A stretch of 64,000 nucleotides of DNA from Ampelomyces quisqualis (Eukaryota; Ascomycota; Dothideomycetes; Pleosporales; Phaeosphaeriaceae): NCBI GenBank assembly GCA_018398575.1, contig JAGTXZ010000003.1, forward strand, positions 2,108,001 to 2,172,000. The letters are read 5' to 3'. A program made the translations under genes and the position numbers. The notes beneath the pieces were generated by a model. That model was not told where the DNA came from and searched no databases. It saw only the letters and a list, made by a program, of their open reading frames with translations. This document shows positions 34,560 to 46,091 of the stretch, in pieces; the stretch's first letter is position 1, and each line of letters starts with the position of its first letter.

Positions 34560-37500
34560 TTAAGGTAGCGCAAAGGCTTTGATCTCTTCCTTTGTAGCTA
34601 CTGCTTAGGCACTTTACGCACAGGAGTCTCTAAATAGGTACCTAAAGAAGAGGTTGCAAAATCTATTCTATTACTACCTTTACTCTTATTACTATTCTCT
34701 TTGTTACTTGTTAGATCTGCAAAGCGCCTTATTCTGGTGTTAACAGGGCTGGAACAAGGATCTAGTCCCTAAATCTTGTATAGGTCCTGGACTGTTTTAG
34801 CGCTTAGTTAACGTGTTAGAGTTAGTAATTGCAGTTTAAGTAGGCTAAATAGGTTGTCTTTGTGCGTAATTGCGTGTTTAACAACTATAATTGTCTAAAT
34901 TATTTTAGCTTTAAGTCTATGCCTTTAATCTCTTATAACATCTCTTATAGTATTAAAAGAACGCTCTACCCTAACCTTTGCAAGCTAAATAGCTAGCACA
35001 TCTATTACTACCTAGGCTAGAAGTAGGTAAGTTTCTGCGTTAGCCTACTACTATGCTAGCATACCTGTTGGATTCCCCTCCTTGTTCTTAGTTGTTAGAG
35101 GAGTACTTAGGTAGCAGAGGGCCTCTGCACAGACTGGCTTAATACTTGGGTTTAGTTCTTTATGCAACTTAGAACCTGCTCTACTTAACTGTGCTGTAAG
35201 TTTAGGAGGCCTCCTAAACTACTAATTTTTAAGGGATTGGCAAGGCTAAGCAAGGCAGACTAGGGTGTGGTTCCTACAGGGTTGTGTAGGTTAATTATTA
35301 TATCAGCTTATGTACTCCAAGAACTAACGCTAATACATGCGTTTGAAATTAGATTTCTACTTATCCCCCTGTGTGTAACAGTTAACAACGTAATAAACAT
35401 ATGTAATAAAAAAAAAACTTACTTTATACGCAGAAAGCTTTTGACTTAGATCAAGAATAGTAGCTACATTGTACAGGTATCCTTACTCTTTGTCTGTGCG
35501 TAAATAGTACTTTAACAATTTCTTCTTACCCTTCTCTGCTGCAGCCCTAACAACAGCAGGCTACTTCTCTTAACAACTACTCTTGTCTTCCTTGTTTAAT
35601 AGCTTAGTAGTTATCTAATCTAGGAAGTTAAAAAGCCTATTGTACATTATCTATATATATAGCGCCTGTAGTGTGTTATTTTTACTAATTTTGTTAGTAG
35701 CTGTTTTAAAGTTTGCTAGCATGCGGGTTATAGCCCTTAGGTATAACTATTTAGCTAGAGCTAGTTAAAGTCTTTTTAGGTCCTTAAAATTAGCTACCAA
35801 ATTGTCGTCCTAGCTGTTACTATTACTACCTAGGATTAATTAGCTAAGTGCAATTTCCTTCTCAAGCCAATTATTAATGTAGGAGGCTAGATAGCAGGCT
35901 CGCTCACACATATTATATGTTAAGTTCCATCTAGTTTTTACATCTTGTATTACACAAAGGCGTTAATTTGTAGATATATTAGACTATACTTTTAAGAATT
36001 GTTTAAATTGCTAGGGTAACAAATCAATCGCAATGCAGATTACCTAGATCTAGGGGCAGTAAGCGCGTGATAAAGAACTGTAATAAAGGACTCTACATAT
36101 CTTGCAAAGTAAGTTTGGCACTAACATTGTATTATTAATTTGATAAACATAGCGACGTTAAAGCTACTTAGCTTCTTCTATTTTAGGTAAGGCTGTTAGC
36201 CTTAGGTGCAATATAATATCCTAGACCACAAGGTTAATAATATAAGCAAGGCACAGAATAGTGTTTTCCTTTACGCTCTATTTAATGCCCTTGTTAGCAA
36301 GATAGCTTTTAAGGCTCCTAGTAAGGGTCCTATTGTTTAAGGCATTGTCGCAAGTAACAGCTAAAAGTCTCTTTGTAGTGTTAGTTTTTTTAAGCACATG
36401 CATTAGATCAGCTGCTATTAAAGCTCTAGTGTAGCGCTCTTATAATAGGATAAAATCTAATAAAACCTCTCTTATTTGCCAGCTAATATTAATGTAGTAG
36501 GCTTTAATAGCCAAGAAGCTAAGGTAGTTTGCAGCAGACTAGGCGTCTAGGGCAATAGATATTTTTGTTATTCTGCCTAGGTTGTAGAGGAGGTTTTAAG
36601 CTACCTGCTTATATTAGTTTTAAAGTATTAGAGAGAACTTGTACTAGAAAGAGATAATTATACCTAGTTAAAGAAATTAAACAAAGCAATAGAATAAAGG
36701 TTGCTCTAAGGTTTAAAACAACTAGTTACTATCAAGAAGCACGCGTACTATTTCCTTCTTAAATTCCTAGGTAGTAAATAGTTAGCGTAGGGATCTATTT
36801 TGTAGCGTAGATAGTAGAAAAGGTAGCCTTAGATAAACAGACTTAGTAACACCCTTGCACTTATGTAACTTAAGGTAGTTAAAGAGGTGTTTTGTACTAA
36901 TATAGTAATTAGTTAGGTGTTAAAGTACTTACCTACAGTTTAGGCAATATACATGTAGCTAGCTAGTGTGTATATAGGTGCACTCTCTAAACTAGGTCTA
37001 TATATGCGCTAAGCGTTAGGCTGCGTTCTATTAAGGTTGTGCATAGGTTTAATCCTAGGCCCATAAAGTGTTCTACTACTAGGCATCCTATGCTCTAATA
37101 GCCTTAGCGTTGTTTTAGCAATAATTAGTGTAGTAAATTAGGCGTTTTAGGATATAGATTGTCCTCTAAAGGCCAGATTTTAGGATTTAAGAAGCGTCTT
37201 GTATAAATTTGTATAGTATTTCAGGCATACTAAAATATAAGTTGTTAGGTGTTAGCAGTAGGTTACTTGCCTCTATAGCTGTAATAAAAAAACGTGATAA
37301 CTAGTTAGTAGGTTTCAAGAAAGAGGGTAACAGCAGGTAGTTAGACAAATCTAATAAGTATAGAGTTTTAAGTATTTTAAAATTAGATAATAGAGTAGAG
37401 GAGCAGTTCTGCCCAAGACGCTATTTCCTAGTTTATTCAGGGGTAAATATTAGGGCTGAATATATGAAATTAGATAAGGTTAGTACAGGGGTAAATTTTT

Positions 37501-37870
37501 TAGCACTTAACTATAATAGGCATTAATAAACAGGCTGTATTAGGTAATAAAATACAGCAAAGCTAATTACATGTTACTCTAGGTCTAAAAACCCCTCTCA
37601 AGTACTGTTACTTAGATCCCCAGCCTCCTTATCTTTACGTTAACTATTCTTATTATACAGATTACTATCCTTATTGTCTTTATAATTATTAGGCAGACTC
37701 TTAAAATAGGCCTCTAGCTTCTTGCCAGAATCTTCTACTTCTTCCTTACACTTAGTCTTATTACGTCCCTTAACATATAGCCTATTACTATAAAGCACTA
37801 GGTTAGAAGTAAACTCTAGGGGAGGTGTTAGTTTACGCCTTCTACAAGTTAGGTTAGTGTAAGTATGTAA
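34560..37870 (-). pseudogene. hAT-2 transposase
   Basis: Read on the minus strand. At 36480-36570 it has REVLLDF, at 36340-36370 the TCDNA block (LLAVTCDNALNN), at 36240-36330 LCLAYIINLVV, and at 35925-35950 an intact IQDVKTRWNLTYNM. At 34930-34995 lies the dimerisation motif VRVERSFNTIRDVIRD. An intron with donor GTAAGT and acceptor ACACAG is at 35369-35422. A second intron at about 36055-36108 has lost its donor G (ATATGT). In-frame TAG/TAA remain, so it is inactive, but less so than hAT-1 and hAT-3. It belongs to the Ac-like hAT transposases of fungi. The start is uncertain. Confidence 0.85.
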
Positions 37871-38900
37871 TAAAGAAGTGTAATAAACTTACTGCCAATT
37901 CTAATCTATTACTAGGGCCTACTCCTCTAGCGTTAGCTTATTACAAAACTTAAGCCATTTAGCCTTAAGCTAAGGTGTCTTAAAGCTATTAGTCTTAAGA
38001 AGGTGCAGCCTACAAGTGTACTCCTTCCAAATAATCTTCTCTAGAGCTCTACTAGCTCTATATATTTAGGTGTAAGCTTAACATATTGTTAGCTTTTTTT
38101 AAGAGTCTACTAGCACTAAAGCAGACCCCTCTATAGCGAAATTGTAGGCGCGCATGTCAATCTCAATTTAAATAACCTCCTATTTTTTTTTAACTTAGGA
38201 AATAGAGGTTGTTAACTACTTAGCTATGTAATATAAGTAAAATATATATAATAAAAAAGTGTAATAACTTACCTAACTGCTTACTAGCAAAGCGCTTTGC
38301 TACTAGGGCCTTAAGCTTATTCTTAAGCTTCTTATTCTGCTGCCTTAGAGACAACGCCTTGTACCTAACGCTCTTCTTAATCTTCTTCTTAAGCTAGTAC
38401 TTAGCCAATTGATCTAAGGACTTAGCCTTTGCAATAGTAGCTAGCTCCCTTAATTGCATAGCGCTGCTGCTAAGATGCATGCTAAGGTAGACCTAGAAAT
38501 TTGTTAGGCGGCCTTGCTTTAGAGTATTACTACTACAAGAATTAAGAATATAGCTGATTTTATTATCTCTAGAAGCAAAACCCTAGATATATTAATACAA
38601 TTAACAACAAAAATTTAGTGCCTTTACTTTAGTAAGTTTAGCCTACTCCTCTTCTTTAAAGTGTAGTAGGATTTTAACTAGGAGAGGCAGCAGAAAGCCC
38701 TCTAGCTGATTAACAACGTCGATTTCCTTAGATTTAATTAATTCTATAGTGTTAAGCGTGATAAAACAATGTAATAAAGCGCGTAGCTAATATAGGCGTA
38801 TAGTTCTAGTGTTTTTTTTTAGCAGCCTACTACCTAAGAAACAGGTAGAGTTAGTCTGTGCGTTGCGTTAGCTGCTAGCGTAGTTTTCTGCCTTGCAGCC
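37871..38900 (-). pseudogene. hAT-2 upstream coding exons: basic coiled-coil protein or transposase N-terminus
   Basis: The minus-strand frame reads QLRELATIAKAKSLDQLAKY, then KKIKKS, YKALSLRQQNKKLKNKL and VAKRFASKQLG. A 49-nt intron follows (GTAAGT to ACATAG, about 38220-38269) and the frame continues with KAKWLKFCNKLTLEEQALVI. A second intron (GTAAGT to TTGTAG, about 37848-37900) comes next. The helical, Lys-rich character suggests DNA binding. It could be the N-terminal part of the transposase or a separate gene; no BED zinc finger was seen. hAT-3 lacks this part. Confidence 0.45.
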
Positions 38901-39347
38901 TGCGCTTACTGCCTTTTGCTACCTTACCTGTACAAAATTAACTTTACAAAACCTTACCTTTTATTTTTAATTTGTGGCTAGGCAGAACCAGTAGCTAATT
39001 CTGGGTAGGACTATAAGTTAACACGTTTTTTTATTACGTTTTTAACTAATCAGCTGTGCTACCAGTTTAAGATTAGAATTTTTACGCTAAGAGGTAATTT
39101 CCTGCGCTAAGCCTGCCTTACTACTTATTTACAAGGGGGCCAAAACACTAAAAATATTACAGCAGCAACCTTACAACCTACAACACTACTACAATAGCCT
39201 TTTACAAACACAAAGCAAAGGTTAACAACGCAGTTACTAGTAGCGTTAAGGTTGCTAAAGACCTTGCCAGAAAGTCTGCTAGGAAAAGCCCTGCCTCTAC
39301 TACTAGAAAGGCAGAAGCTAAAAAAAAAATCTACTTTAAGCCTAGTA

Positions 39348-39408
39348 GTAAGTAATTACATTTCTTTATTACGTTTCTTTATTACGCTCTTATGCTAACT
39401 AAGTGCAG
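39348..39408 (+). other. Intron 1 of the hAT-2 H3-like gene
   Basis: 61 nt, donor GTAAGT, two TTTCTTTATTACG motifs, branch TGCTAAC, acceptor GCAG. Removing it joins the codon for Thr45 of H3 in phase. Confidence 0.9.
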
Positions 39409-39600
39409 CTGTAGCTTTGCGTAAAATCTGCTGCTACTAGAAGACTACTAAGCTCCTTATCTGCAAGCTGCTGTTCTAGCGAGTTGTCTGCAAAATTACT
39501 AGTAAGCAATGCAAAAGGATGCCTTACGTCTGCTTCTAGCAATCAGCTATTAAGGCACTTTAAGAAGCTGCTAAGGCTTTCCTAGTTAGCTTTTTTAAAG

Positions 39601-39647
39601 GTATAGTAATTTTTCCTATTTTGTTGCAAAACACTAATTTATTATAG
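39601..39647 (+). other. Intron 2 of the hAT-2 H3-like gene
   Basis: 47 nt, donor GTATAG (from GTATGT), branch ACACTAAT, acceptor TATAG. Removal joins FFK to DTN, equivalent to H3 LFEDTN. Confidence 0.88.
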
Positions 39648-40019
39648 ATACTAACATTAACGCAATTTATGCAAAGAGAGTTACTATACAGCATAAGAAT
39701 ATGCAGCTAGCTCTTAGGTACTACAGAAAGTTTAATTTTTTAGCTTAGTGTATATAGAAATTGCAGAAGCTGTAGGCTTACTGCATTTAAGAAATAAAGT
39801 TATGCTACGTCTGCCTATATAATAAATAAACGTAATAAACATTAGTTTCTAAACATTCTTAACGTGTTTCTGCCTCTTTAAGATTTAACATATATTTAGA
39901 AATCTATATATATCTATATATATATAGTAGGAGGTATACTTAGATTACACTTATACACCTCTTGTTGCGCTAATAATCTGTGCAGAGGGTATACTATATA
40001 TTAAATTTTAATTAATTGC

Positions 40020-40179
40020 GCTAAACTTATGCAACCTAACCTTAACCTACAATTAATTACCTCTACCCTAACCTCTACCCCCTATTAGCGTAAAAAGATT
40101 AGGTAGAGGGTTGGGTAGGTTTAGGGTCTTACGTAAAGCTACCCTAACCCTACCCAACTCCTACCTATTTACTACCGTA
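40020..40179 (-). repeat. 5' terminal region of hAT-2
   Basis: Rich in CCTAACC and CCCTAACC phrases and their reverse GGTAGAGGGTTGGG, ending in the TIR. Homologous to 60960-61112. Confidence 0.7.
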
Positions 40180-40187
40180 TATAGAAC

Positions 40188-42290
40188 TAACATATAGAAA
40201 ATGTTAGTAGTTAAAAGAGAACTGCTATTAGACTTAAGGCTGTTATATTGTAGGAAGATGCCTTATTATACATAATTAAGTAGTTCTAACTATTATAAAG
40301 TTGCAACTCTTCTTATCTAGTGCAGACCTATTTAGGTTACTACTATAGAAAAAAGAAAAACGCTAGGCAAAGGAAAGTATGTTACTAGAAAACAAGACTA
40401 CACTAGAGAAGGTAAGAGTTATTCTAGTAACGCAACTACTTACTAACAATAGAAAAACGCTATACAGTATAGTAATAATACTATAGCTTAATGCACGCAG
40501 GTATATGTACGCCTAAATACTGCTAGACGCTTAGATAGAAGTATAGAATACTCTACTGTTATTAGTTTAATTATATATTAGCTTAACACTATGTAAAGAA
40601 GCTGCCTACTATGTAAGTACTGTTGCAGCCTACTAAGAACAGTAGCTAATAGTAGGCGCCTAGATGCTAGACATATGCAGTAACTTGCAGACCTACGTAA
40701 TAAGGCAAGGATAACTAGAAATTACTAGTGCCTATACATTAAACTACCTAGACAGATAGGTTTTTAAGCCTAGTAAACTGCTTAAAGACTTTGTTTACTT
40801 ACTATAAGACCTAAAGAACGCAAGTACACCTCTAAAATAGCTATGCTAGCTAACTAAAGACAGCCTAAATCTACTAGATTTCTAAACCCTAGTCTTGCAG
40901 CAGTAATAGTACAGTTATTTTATAATAACAGGAAATAAAGTATTACTGCAATAACTAGGAATTAAGAGAAGTTTAATAAACTAAGTGCAAATATAGTAGC
41001 ACTAATAGGCTTAGTTATATTTAACGCAATAAGAGAATTTAATAATAACAGCACTAGGAAAACTATACCCTTTTATAGATACACTGTAGAAGGTATGTTA
41101 CAAGTTCTACACATAGTATTAGCTAACAGAAAGTAGACTACTTTAATGCTATTTGCAAAAAATAAAAGAACTTAGAAGGCATTTAACAGATTCTTATATA
41201 TAATAATATACAACAAGATATTACTGTACACATAAACTAATAAGAGAATAACAGGGCTAACGTTTTAGTGCTAAAGGATACCTATAACAACAACGTAAAT
41301 AATATTCTAGCTAACTGTACAGAAGAGGAGCAAGATTGCTATAATGCGCTTATAGACAATTATAACAACAAAGAGAAGAAGAAGGCAAACTACTTAATAG
41401 AAAAGGATAAGGAGAAGAACGTTAGAGAGAAAAGAAAAGTCTTACATAAAGACACTAACAATATAAGTAGGTCTAAACGTAATGCAATATATAATAACTT
41501 GTATAGAATACTGTCTATATACGCGTGCGTAAAGCATTAGGTAAAGTAAAAGATATTTTGCTAGAAGAGTACAGATATGCAAATAAACTTGTACTAGAAT
41601 ACTTTTATAAGGTAGACAAATAGCTATAGTTTAAGAACTATAGAGGTAGCTAGAGTATTGTAGCAGAAGACGCATAGAAAGAATTTGTAACGCAGGCCTA
41701 TAATATTGTAATTAAAGGCAATATACTTAACGTAATTACCTTAACTAAAGAAAAATAGCAACTAGAACTAGACAAGTGTAATAAGTTAGTATAACAGTAT
41801 AAAGAAGAAATAAAGTATTATTAAGTAGTTGTAAATAGCAAGTAACGTAAATATTACAAGAACTAGATATACTTTTGCTAGTATAACGCGTAAATACTAT
41901 TAGGTTAGCCTTAATATAACGCAACAGTGCAGACTACTGTAGCAGATAGTGTAGCACTAGTAGACACAGCACCTAATTCTAACACAACTAACTAGCAAGA
42001 TAATTACTACTCTGCAAGTAGTAGTAGCTGTTATAGCCTTCTATATATAAAGCGCGTTGTGTACCTACTAACGCGTGCCCTACAGAACGTTAAGCCTAGT
42101 AGCTGTGTCTAGGCTAGCCTACTTTTAAAGAAGCGCAATTTATCTATGCTATATTTAATTAAAAAGCCTATATAACTAGATAAGAGAGACTAGCTTAGTT
42201 AGCCTACGCTACAAGAGTATAAAGACACAGGTAGCTAGCTGTAGTATATAGTTCTGCTAGTGCTATAGTACTTAATAGTCTTTAACTATT
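40188..42290 (+). pseudogene. Element B copy 2, second ORF, part 2
   Basis: Continues from 34136. It is colinear with 17775-19880, including the 90-codon Lys/Asn-rich stretch at 41268-41540 that remains open in both copies and the following YNIVIKGN-type segment. The right terminal block of B follows at 42290-42500. Family not recognised. Confidence 0.5.
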
Positions 42291-42500
42291 AAATCTGGCA
42301 ACACTAGTAACACTAGTAACACTAGCAACACAGGCAACGTAGGTAACACAAGCAATTTGCTGTTAGGTTGCTGTTAGGTTGCTAGCAACTAGAAGTAAGT
42401 AAGGTAACTTTAGCAAATTGTCTAGTAGACAGTATTGCTGTTAGGCAGCCGCGGGTTGCCGCAACTAGGCTAACTAGACAAATCTTAATTTTTCCTAACG

Positions 42501-45500
42501 TCTATAGTAATATACTATACGTTAAGGGACGCAATAAGACTAAATGTAAGAAAAAGGTTAAAGATTCTAGTAAAGAGCTAGAGGCATACTATAAGACGTT
42601 GCCTAATAAATATAAAGATAAGGAGGATAAGAATTAGAGCAATAGCGCCTAAGAGAGGTTCTCTAATAGTACTTAAAAGAGCTGTTTAGACGCTAAGTAA
42701 CATGTATAATTAAATCTGCTGTATATTATTACCTAATATAGTTAAGACCTGAAAATTTTGCTACTACTATAAAACCTAATTTCTTAATTTCTAAAAGTTT
42801 AGCCCTACTATCTGCCCCCTAACTAGGGGAATAACGCCTCTAGTAGAACGCCTACCTCTCTTACTTAAAGTAATGCTAAACTATAGTTTTACTATTCTAT
42901 TGTTGCTGCAATTACTACTCTCTTCTTATAAGACATTGCTACTTTATTATTACACTTTTTTATTACACACATAGACCTAAGTAACCTTCCTTTACTTCTA
43001 GACAACTTATACCCTAATCTGCCTAAAATACTCTACAAATTTATACTTAACGCCTCTTAAATCCTTAAGTCTACAATTAAGAGAATAGTTACTATTCTTA
43101 AGCAGCTAATTTAAGATAATGCTACTGTATATGCCGCATAGGATGCCTAGTAGCAGAACACGTTATAGGCCTAAGACTCTAATAATTCTAATCCTTAATA
43201 GGGTAGAGCTAAATGTTCTGCTATTATATAGACTTAATTTAGAGAAGAGGCTTATATTAAAAGTAGTAAACTACACGTATATTGCCTAAACTATAGGCAT
43301 ATACTTTAACACTTAACTAATAAGTATATAGAGACAAAAACACCTTAGCAACTACCTTTACTCTAATAGTTACAAAGAGGTTATAGAATTTATCTATATA
43401 AGGTAGCTACTCTTATTTGTTACACTATTACGTCTACAACCTTTGCGACTGTTTACTACCTAGCAATTTAAACTAGAAATTGTATAAGTACTTCTTAATA
43501 GAAACTAGTCTTTTTAAACATTAGAGCAACTCTTATTTTACTGCTTTGTAGAGTTTCTTTAGCCTAGCACTACTATACCTAGCTGATACAAGTTTACTCT
43601 TATACTCTAGGAATAATACAAGCAGGTAACTAAAAACCTTCTTTCTAATCTTAGCAAGTTAACAAAAATCTTAATTGCCCTTAACGCCTAGTCTACTACT
43701 AACTACCTAAGCTTTTTGGCTATTAAAGCCTATTATATTAATACTAGTTAGTAGATAAGAGAGGTTCTATTAGATTTTGTACCCTTGCGTAGGCGGCACA
43801 CTAGGGTTTCTATAGCATCTAATCTTATGCAGGTACTTAAAAACACAAAAATATTAAAATAATTACTAGTAGTTACCTGCAACAACGCTTTAAACAATAG
43901 TACTCTTAGCAGAAGCCTAGAAAGCAATCTTACTAATAAGGGGGTTTCTTAGAACGCAAAGGAAAACACTATACTATGCCTTGCCTATATTATTAACCTA
44001 GTAGTGCAGGATATAATAGCCTACCTAAGGTTAACAGCCTTGCCTAAGATTAAAGGGGCTTAGCAGCTGCAACGCTATTACGTTTACTAGATTAATAATA
44101 GCATATTAGTGCCTAACTCCTTGCAAAAGGTATGTTATACTCTTTATTATAATTCTTTATTACGCACTAAGCTTCTTTAGATCTAGGCAATTTGTATTAC
44201 TATTAATTTGTCTTTCTAACGTTTTAAACAATTCCTAAAGGTACAATCTAATATACTACTAAAAAATTAACTCTGTGTAATTTAAGATGTTAAGACTAGG
44301 TAGAATTTAACCTATAATATGTGCGAGCGCGCCTACTCCTTAGCTACTTATATTAATAAGTGGCTAGAGCAAAAGATTACACTTAATTAGGCTCTATAAG
44401 GTAGTAGCAGTAATTTATAAGATAATAACGTAGTTACAGACTTTAAGAACCTTAAAAGGCTTTAGCTAGCACTTGCTAAGTAGTTACACCTTAGAGCAAT
44501 AACACGTATGCTAGTAAACTTTAAAACAGCTACTAACAGAATTAGTAAAAGCAATATACTTTAGGCCCTGTATATCTAGTTAATGTATAACAGACTTTTT
44601 AACTTTCTAGATTAAATAATAACTAAGCTATCTAACAAGGAGGATAAGACTAGCTATTGCAAGGAGTAGCTAGCTGTAGTAAAGGCAGTAGTAGAGAAAG
44701 GTAAGAAGAAGTTATTAAAGTATTATTTACGCACAGATAAGAAACAAGGATATCTTCATAACGTTGCAACTGTCCTTAATCTATCTTAGAAGCTTACTGT
44801 ATATAAGGTAGAGACTATATTTATTATATAGGTTTATTACAGCGCACTGCTAATAAAAGCTAGGGTAATATATAGAGACTAGACTTTAAATATATATACT
44901 AGTGTTAGTTTCTAAACTATATTAATTAATACAAAAACAACTCTATAGTAATAAACAGAGACTGTACTCTAGTTTATCCTTTGTAACTACAGCGTCTACC
45001 TAAACACTAGTAGTTTAGAAGGCCTTTCTTCTAAACAATACAGTCTAGTAGGTTAAGTGCTAATCTCTTTTATAAAACTAACGCAAGCATTAGACTACTC
45101 TGTGCAAAAGCTCTCTACTACCTTAGCACTCTTCTAACTAGTAAAGAAGATAAAGAGGAGTTATTAAATATACTTATCTAGTAGCAGGCTAATACAGACA
45201 CGTACCTACGCCTAGCCTAAGTAGCTAAAGACGTACTAGCTGTACAGCTTATAGAAGTTAGGGTTAAGCGCTTGTTTAATACTATAAGAGACGTCCTAGA
45301 AGATTAACAGCACAAGCTTAGAGTAGAAATAATCTAAAAGATTATAGTTGTAAAACACGCAATTACTAAGGAGAACGTATAACTAAACTGTTCTATACTA
45401 TAATTGCTAACTGCAGGATTCTAATATAGTGCTAAGAGTGTCTAGGATCTACTTAAGCTTCTAGGTCCTATTAATTTTGCTAGTCTAACTAGCTCTAGAA

Positions 45501-45680
45501 TCTAACGTTTTAAGAATTAGACAAGCAATAAGAAGCAGGAGGGTAATAGAGAAAATAATATTAAGGAATCTGCAACGCCTTTGTATAGTGCACTACTCTA
45601 GACTTCTTAGTATAAGCAGCGCCTATAGAGGAAGAGATTAAGGCCTTCTTGTTTCTTAGACTAGCAAGCGTAATAAAAAA
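42501..45680 (+). pseudogene. hAT-3 transposase (almost complete)
   Basis: The only copy where the middle is contiguous. 43680-43850: STTNYLSFLAIKAYYIN, EVLLDFVPLR, LMQVLKNTKILK. 43860-44060: VTCNNALNNSTLSRSLESNL, then LCLAYIINLVVQDII. After the intron 44130-44186 come DVKTR*NLTYNMCERA (Trp turned into TAG) and YINKWLEQKI. 45250-45330: VRVKRLFNTIRDVLED, the dimerisation segment. An upstream intron with TTATTACACTTTTTTATTAC ends at about 42976. Many TAG/TAA codons; dead. Fragments 2194-3364 and 20098-22000 are the same gene split by element B. Confidence 0.86.
44130..44186 (+). other. Transposase intron in hAT-3
   Basis: 57 nt, GTATGT donor, CTTTATTATAATTCTTTATTAC, CACTAAG branch, TCTAG acceptor. 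Splicing joins SLQK to AICITINL in frame. Confidence 0.75.
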
Positions 45681-45849
45681 ATGTAATAAATAGTAGCTCT
45701 TAACTATCTAAAACAACCTAGGTAAAAAATAGTAATAAACATCTATAATAAGCAGGTTATAAAGCTAATTAAATAGCTGCAAGATTAGACTATTCTTGTA
45801 ACAAACTTATTTTAGGATACACGCTAAAATATACTTATTTCTTTTACTC

Positions 45850-46091
45850 TACTTTACTCCTAAGTAATATACTTGTTATAGGCGTTAGATTAGAGGCGCT
45901 ATATAAGTATAATCCTATAGCAGGTACCTTAACTAAACTAATAACCTAACCTTAACACCCTAAGCTATATACTCTAACCTAAACCCTACACTAGCCTCTG
46001 CGTAACCTAAACCCTACTCTACTCCTCTTGTACTTAACTCTAACCTAACCTCTACCTATAAGTAGGTACCCTAAACCTATTTACTAGCGTA
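45850..46091 (+). repeat. 3' terminal region of hAT-3
   Basis: CCTAACC and AACCCTA phrases lead to the TIR. Nearly the same as 22090-22336. Confidence 0.7.

Larger units (their letters stand above)
39194..39748 (+). pseudogene. Histone H3-like gene captured by hAT-2
   Basis: Three exons (39194-39347, 39409-39600, 39648-39748) give about 148 codons; H3 has 136. Exon 1 is open and encodes a Lys/Ala tail with DLARKSARKS, matching H3 around residues 19-28, then YFKPS joined across intron 1 to VALRKI (H3 PGTVALREI). Exon 2 follows the H3 fold: TKLLICKLLF, SAIKAL*EAAKAF. Its four TAG codons lie exactly at H3 Gln55, Gln68, Gln85 and Gln93, and Arg has become Cys at several sites, as expected for RIP. 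Exon 3 is open: DTNINAIYAKRVTIQHKNMQ. The segment between Ile74 and Phe84 is 3 residues longer than in H3, as in the long loop 1 of CenH3. The start is ATA (probably ATG before RIP). A second copy is at 60194. The identity as H3 family is secure; CenH3-likeness is an inference. Confidence 0.93.
34137..40179 (-). mobile_element. Complete hAT transposon (hAT-2) carrying a histone H3-like gene
   Basis: A 6,043-bp element beginning TACGCTAGTAAATGGG and ending TTTACTACCGTA (TIR TACGSTAGTAAATRGG). The 8-bp target duplication TATAGAAC is exact at 34129-34136 and 40180-40187. The empty site is CCTATAAGACTAAC in element B copy 1 near 17766. The transposase is on the minus strand; an H3-like gene lies on the plus strand near the 5' end (right side). 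It is the best-preserved hAT here: the DVKTRWN motif is intact. Confidence 0.92.
29952..42500 (+). mobile_element. Element B, copy 2, 5'-truncated and interrupted by hAT-2
   Basis: Homologous to 6270-20095 without Gypsy A. It lacks the two left tandem arrays and the start of the long ORF. hAT-2 (34137-40179) lies inside its second ORF. The right end TTTTTCCTAACG at 42500 abuts internal hAT-3 sequence, so its terminus is intact and inserted in hAT-3. About 6.5 kb of B sequence remain. Confidence 0.78.
42501..46091 (+). mobile_element. hAT transposon hAT-3, 5'-truncated in this window
   Basis: Begins at internal hAT sequence (matching hAT-2 at about 37800, reversed) where element B copy 2 ended, and runs to the right TIR TTTACTAGCGTA at 46091. 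It continues into LTR sequence that lacks its first 60 or so bases, so this element was inserted in the 5' LTR of Gypsy copy 2. The probable 8-bp duplication is GGCTAGTA at 46092-46099. Confidence 0.8.

Noticed and set aside
35267..35449. 60-codon plus-strand frame in hAT-2
   Set aside because: Opposite strand of the transposase and covering one of its introns; no matching frame in hAT-1 or hAT-3.
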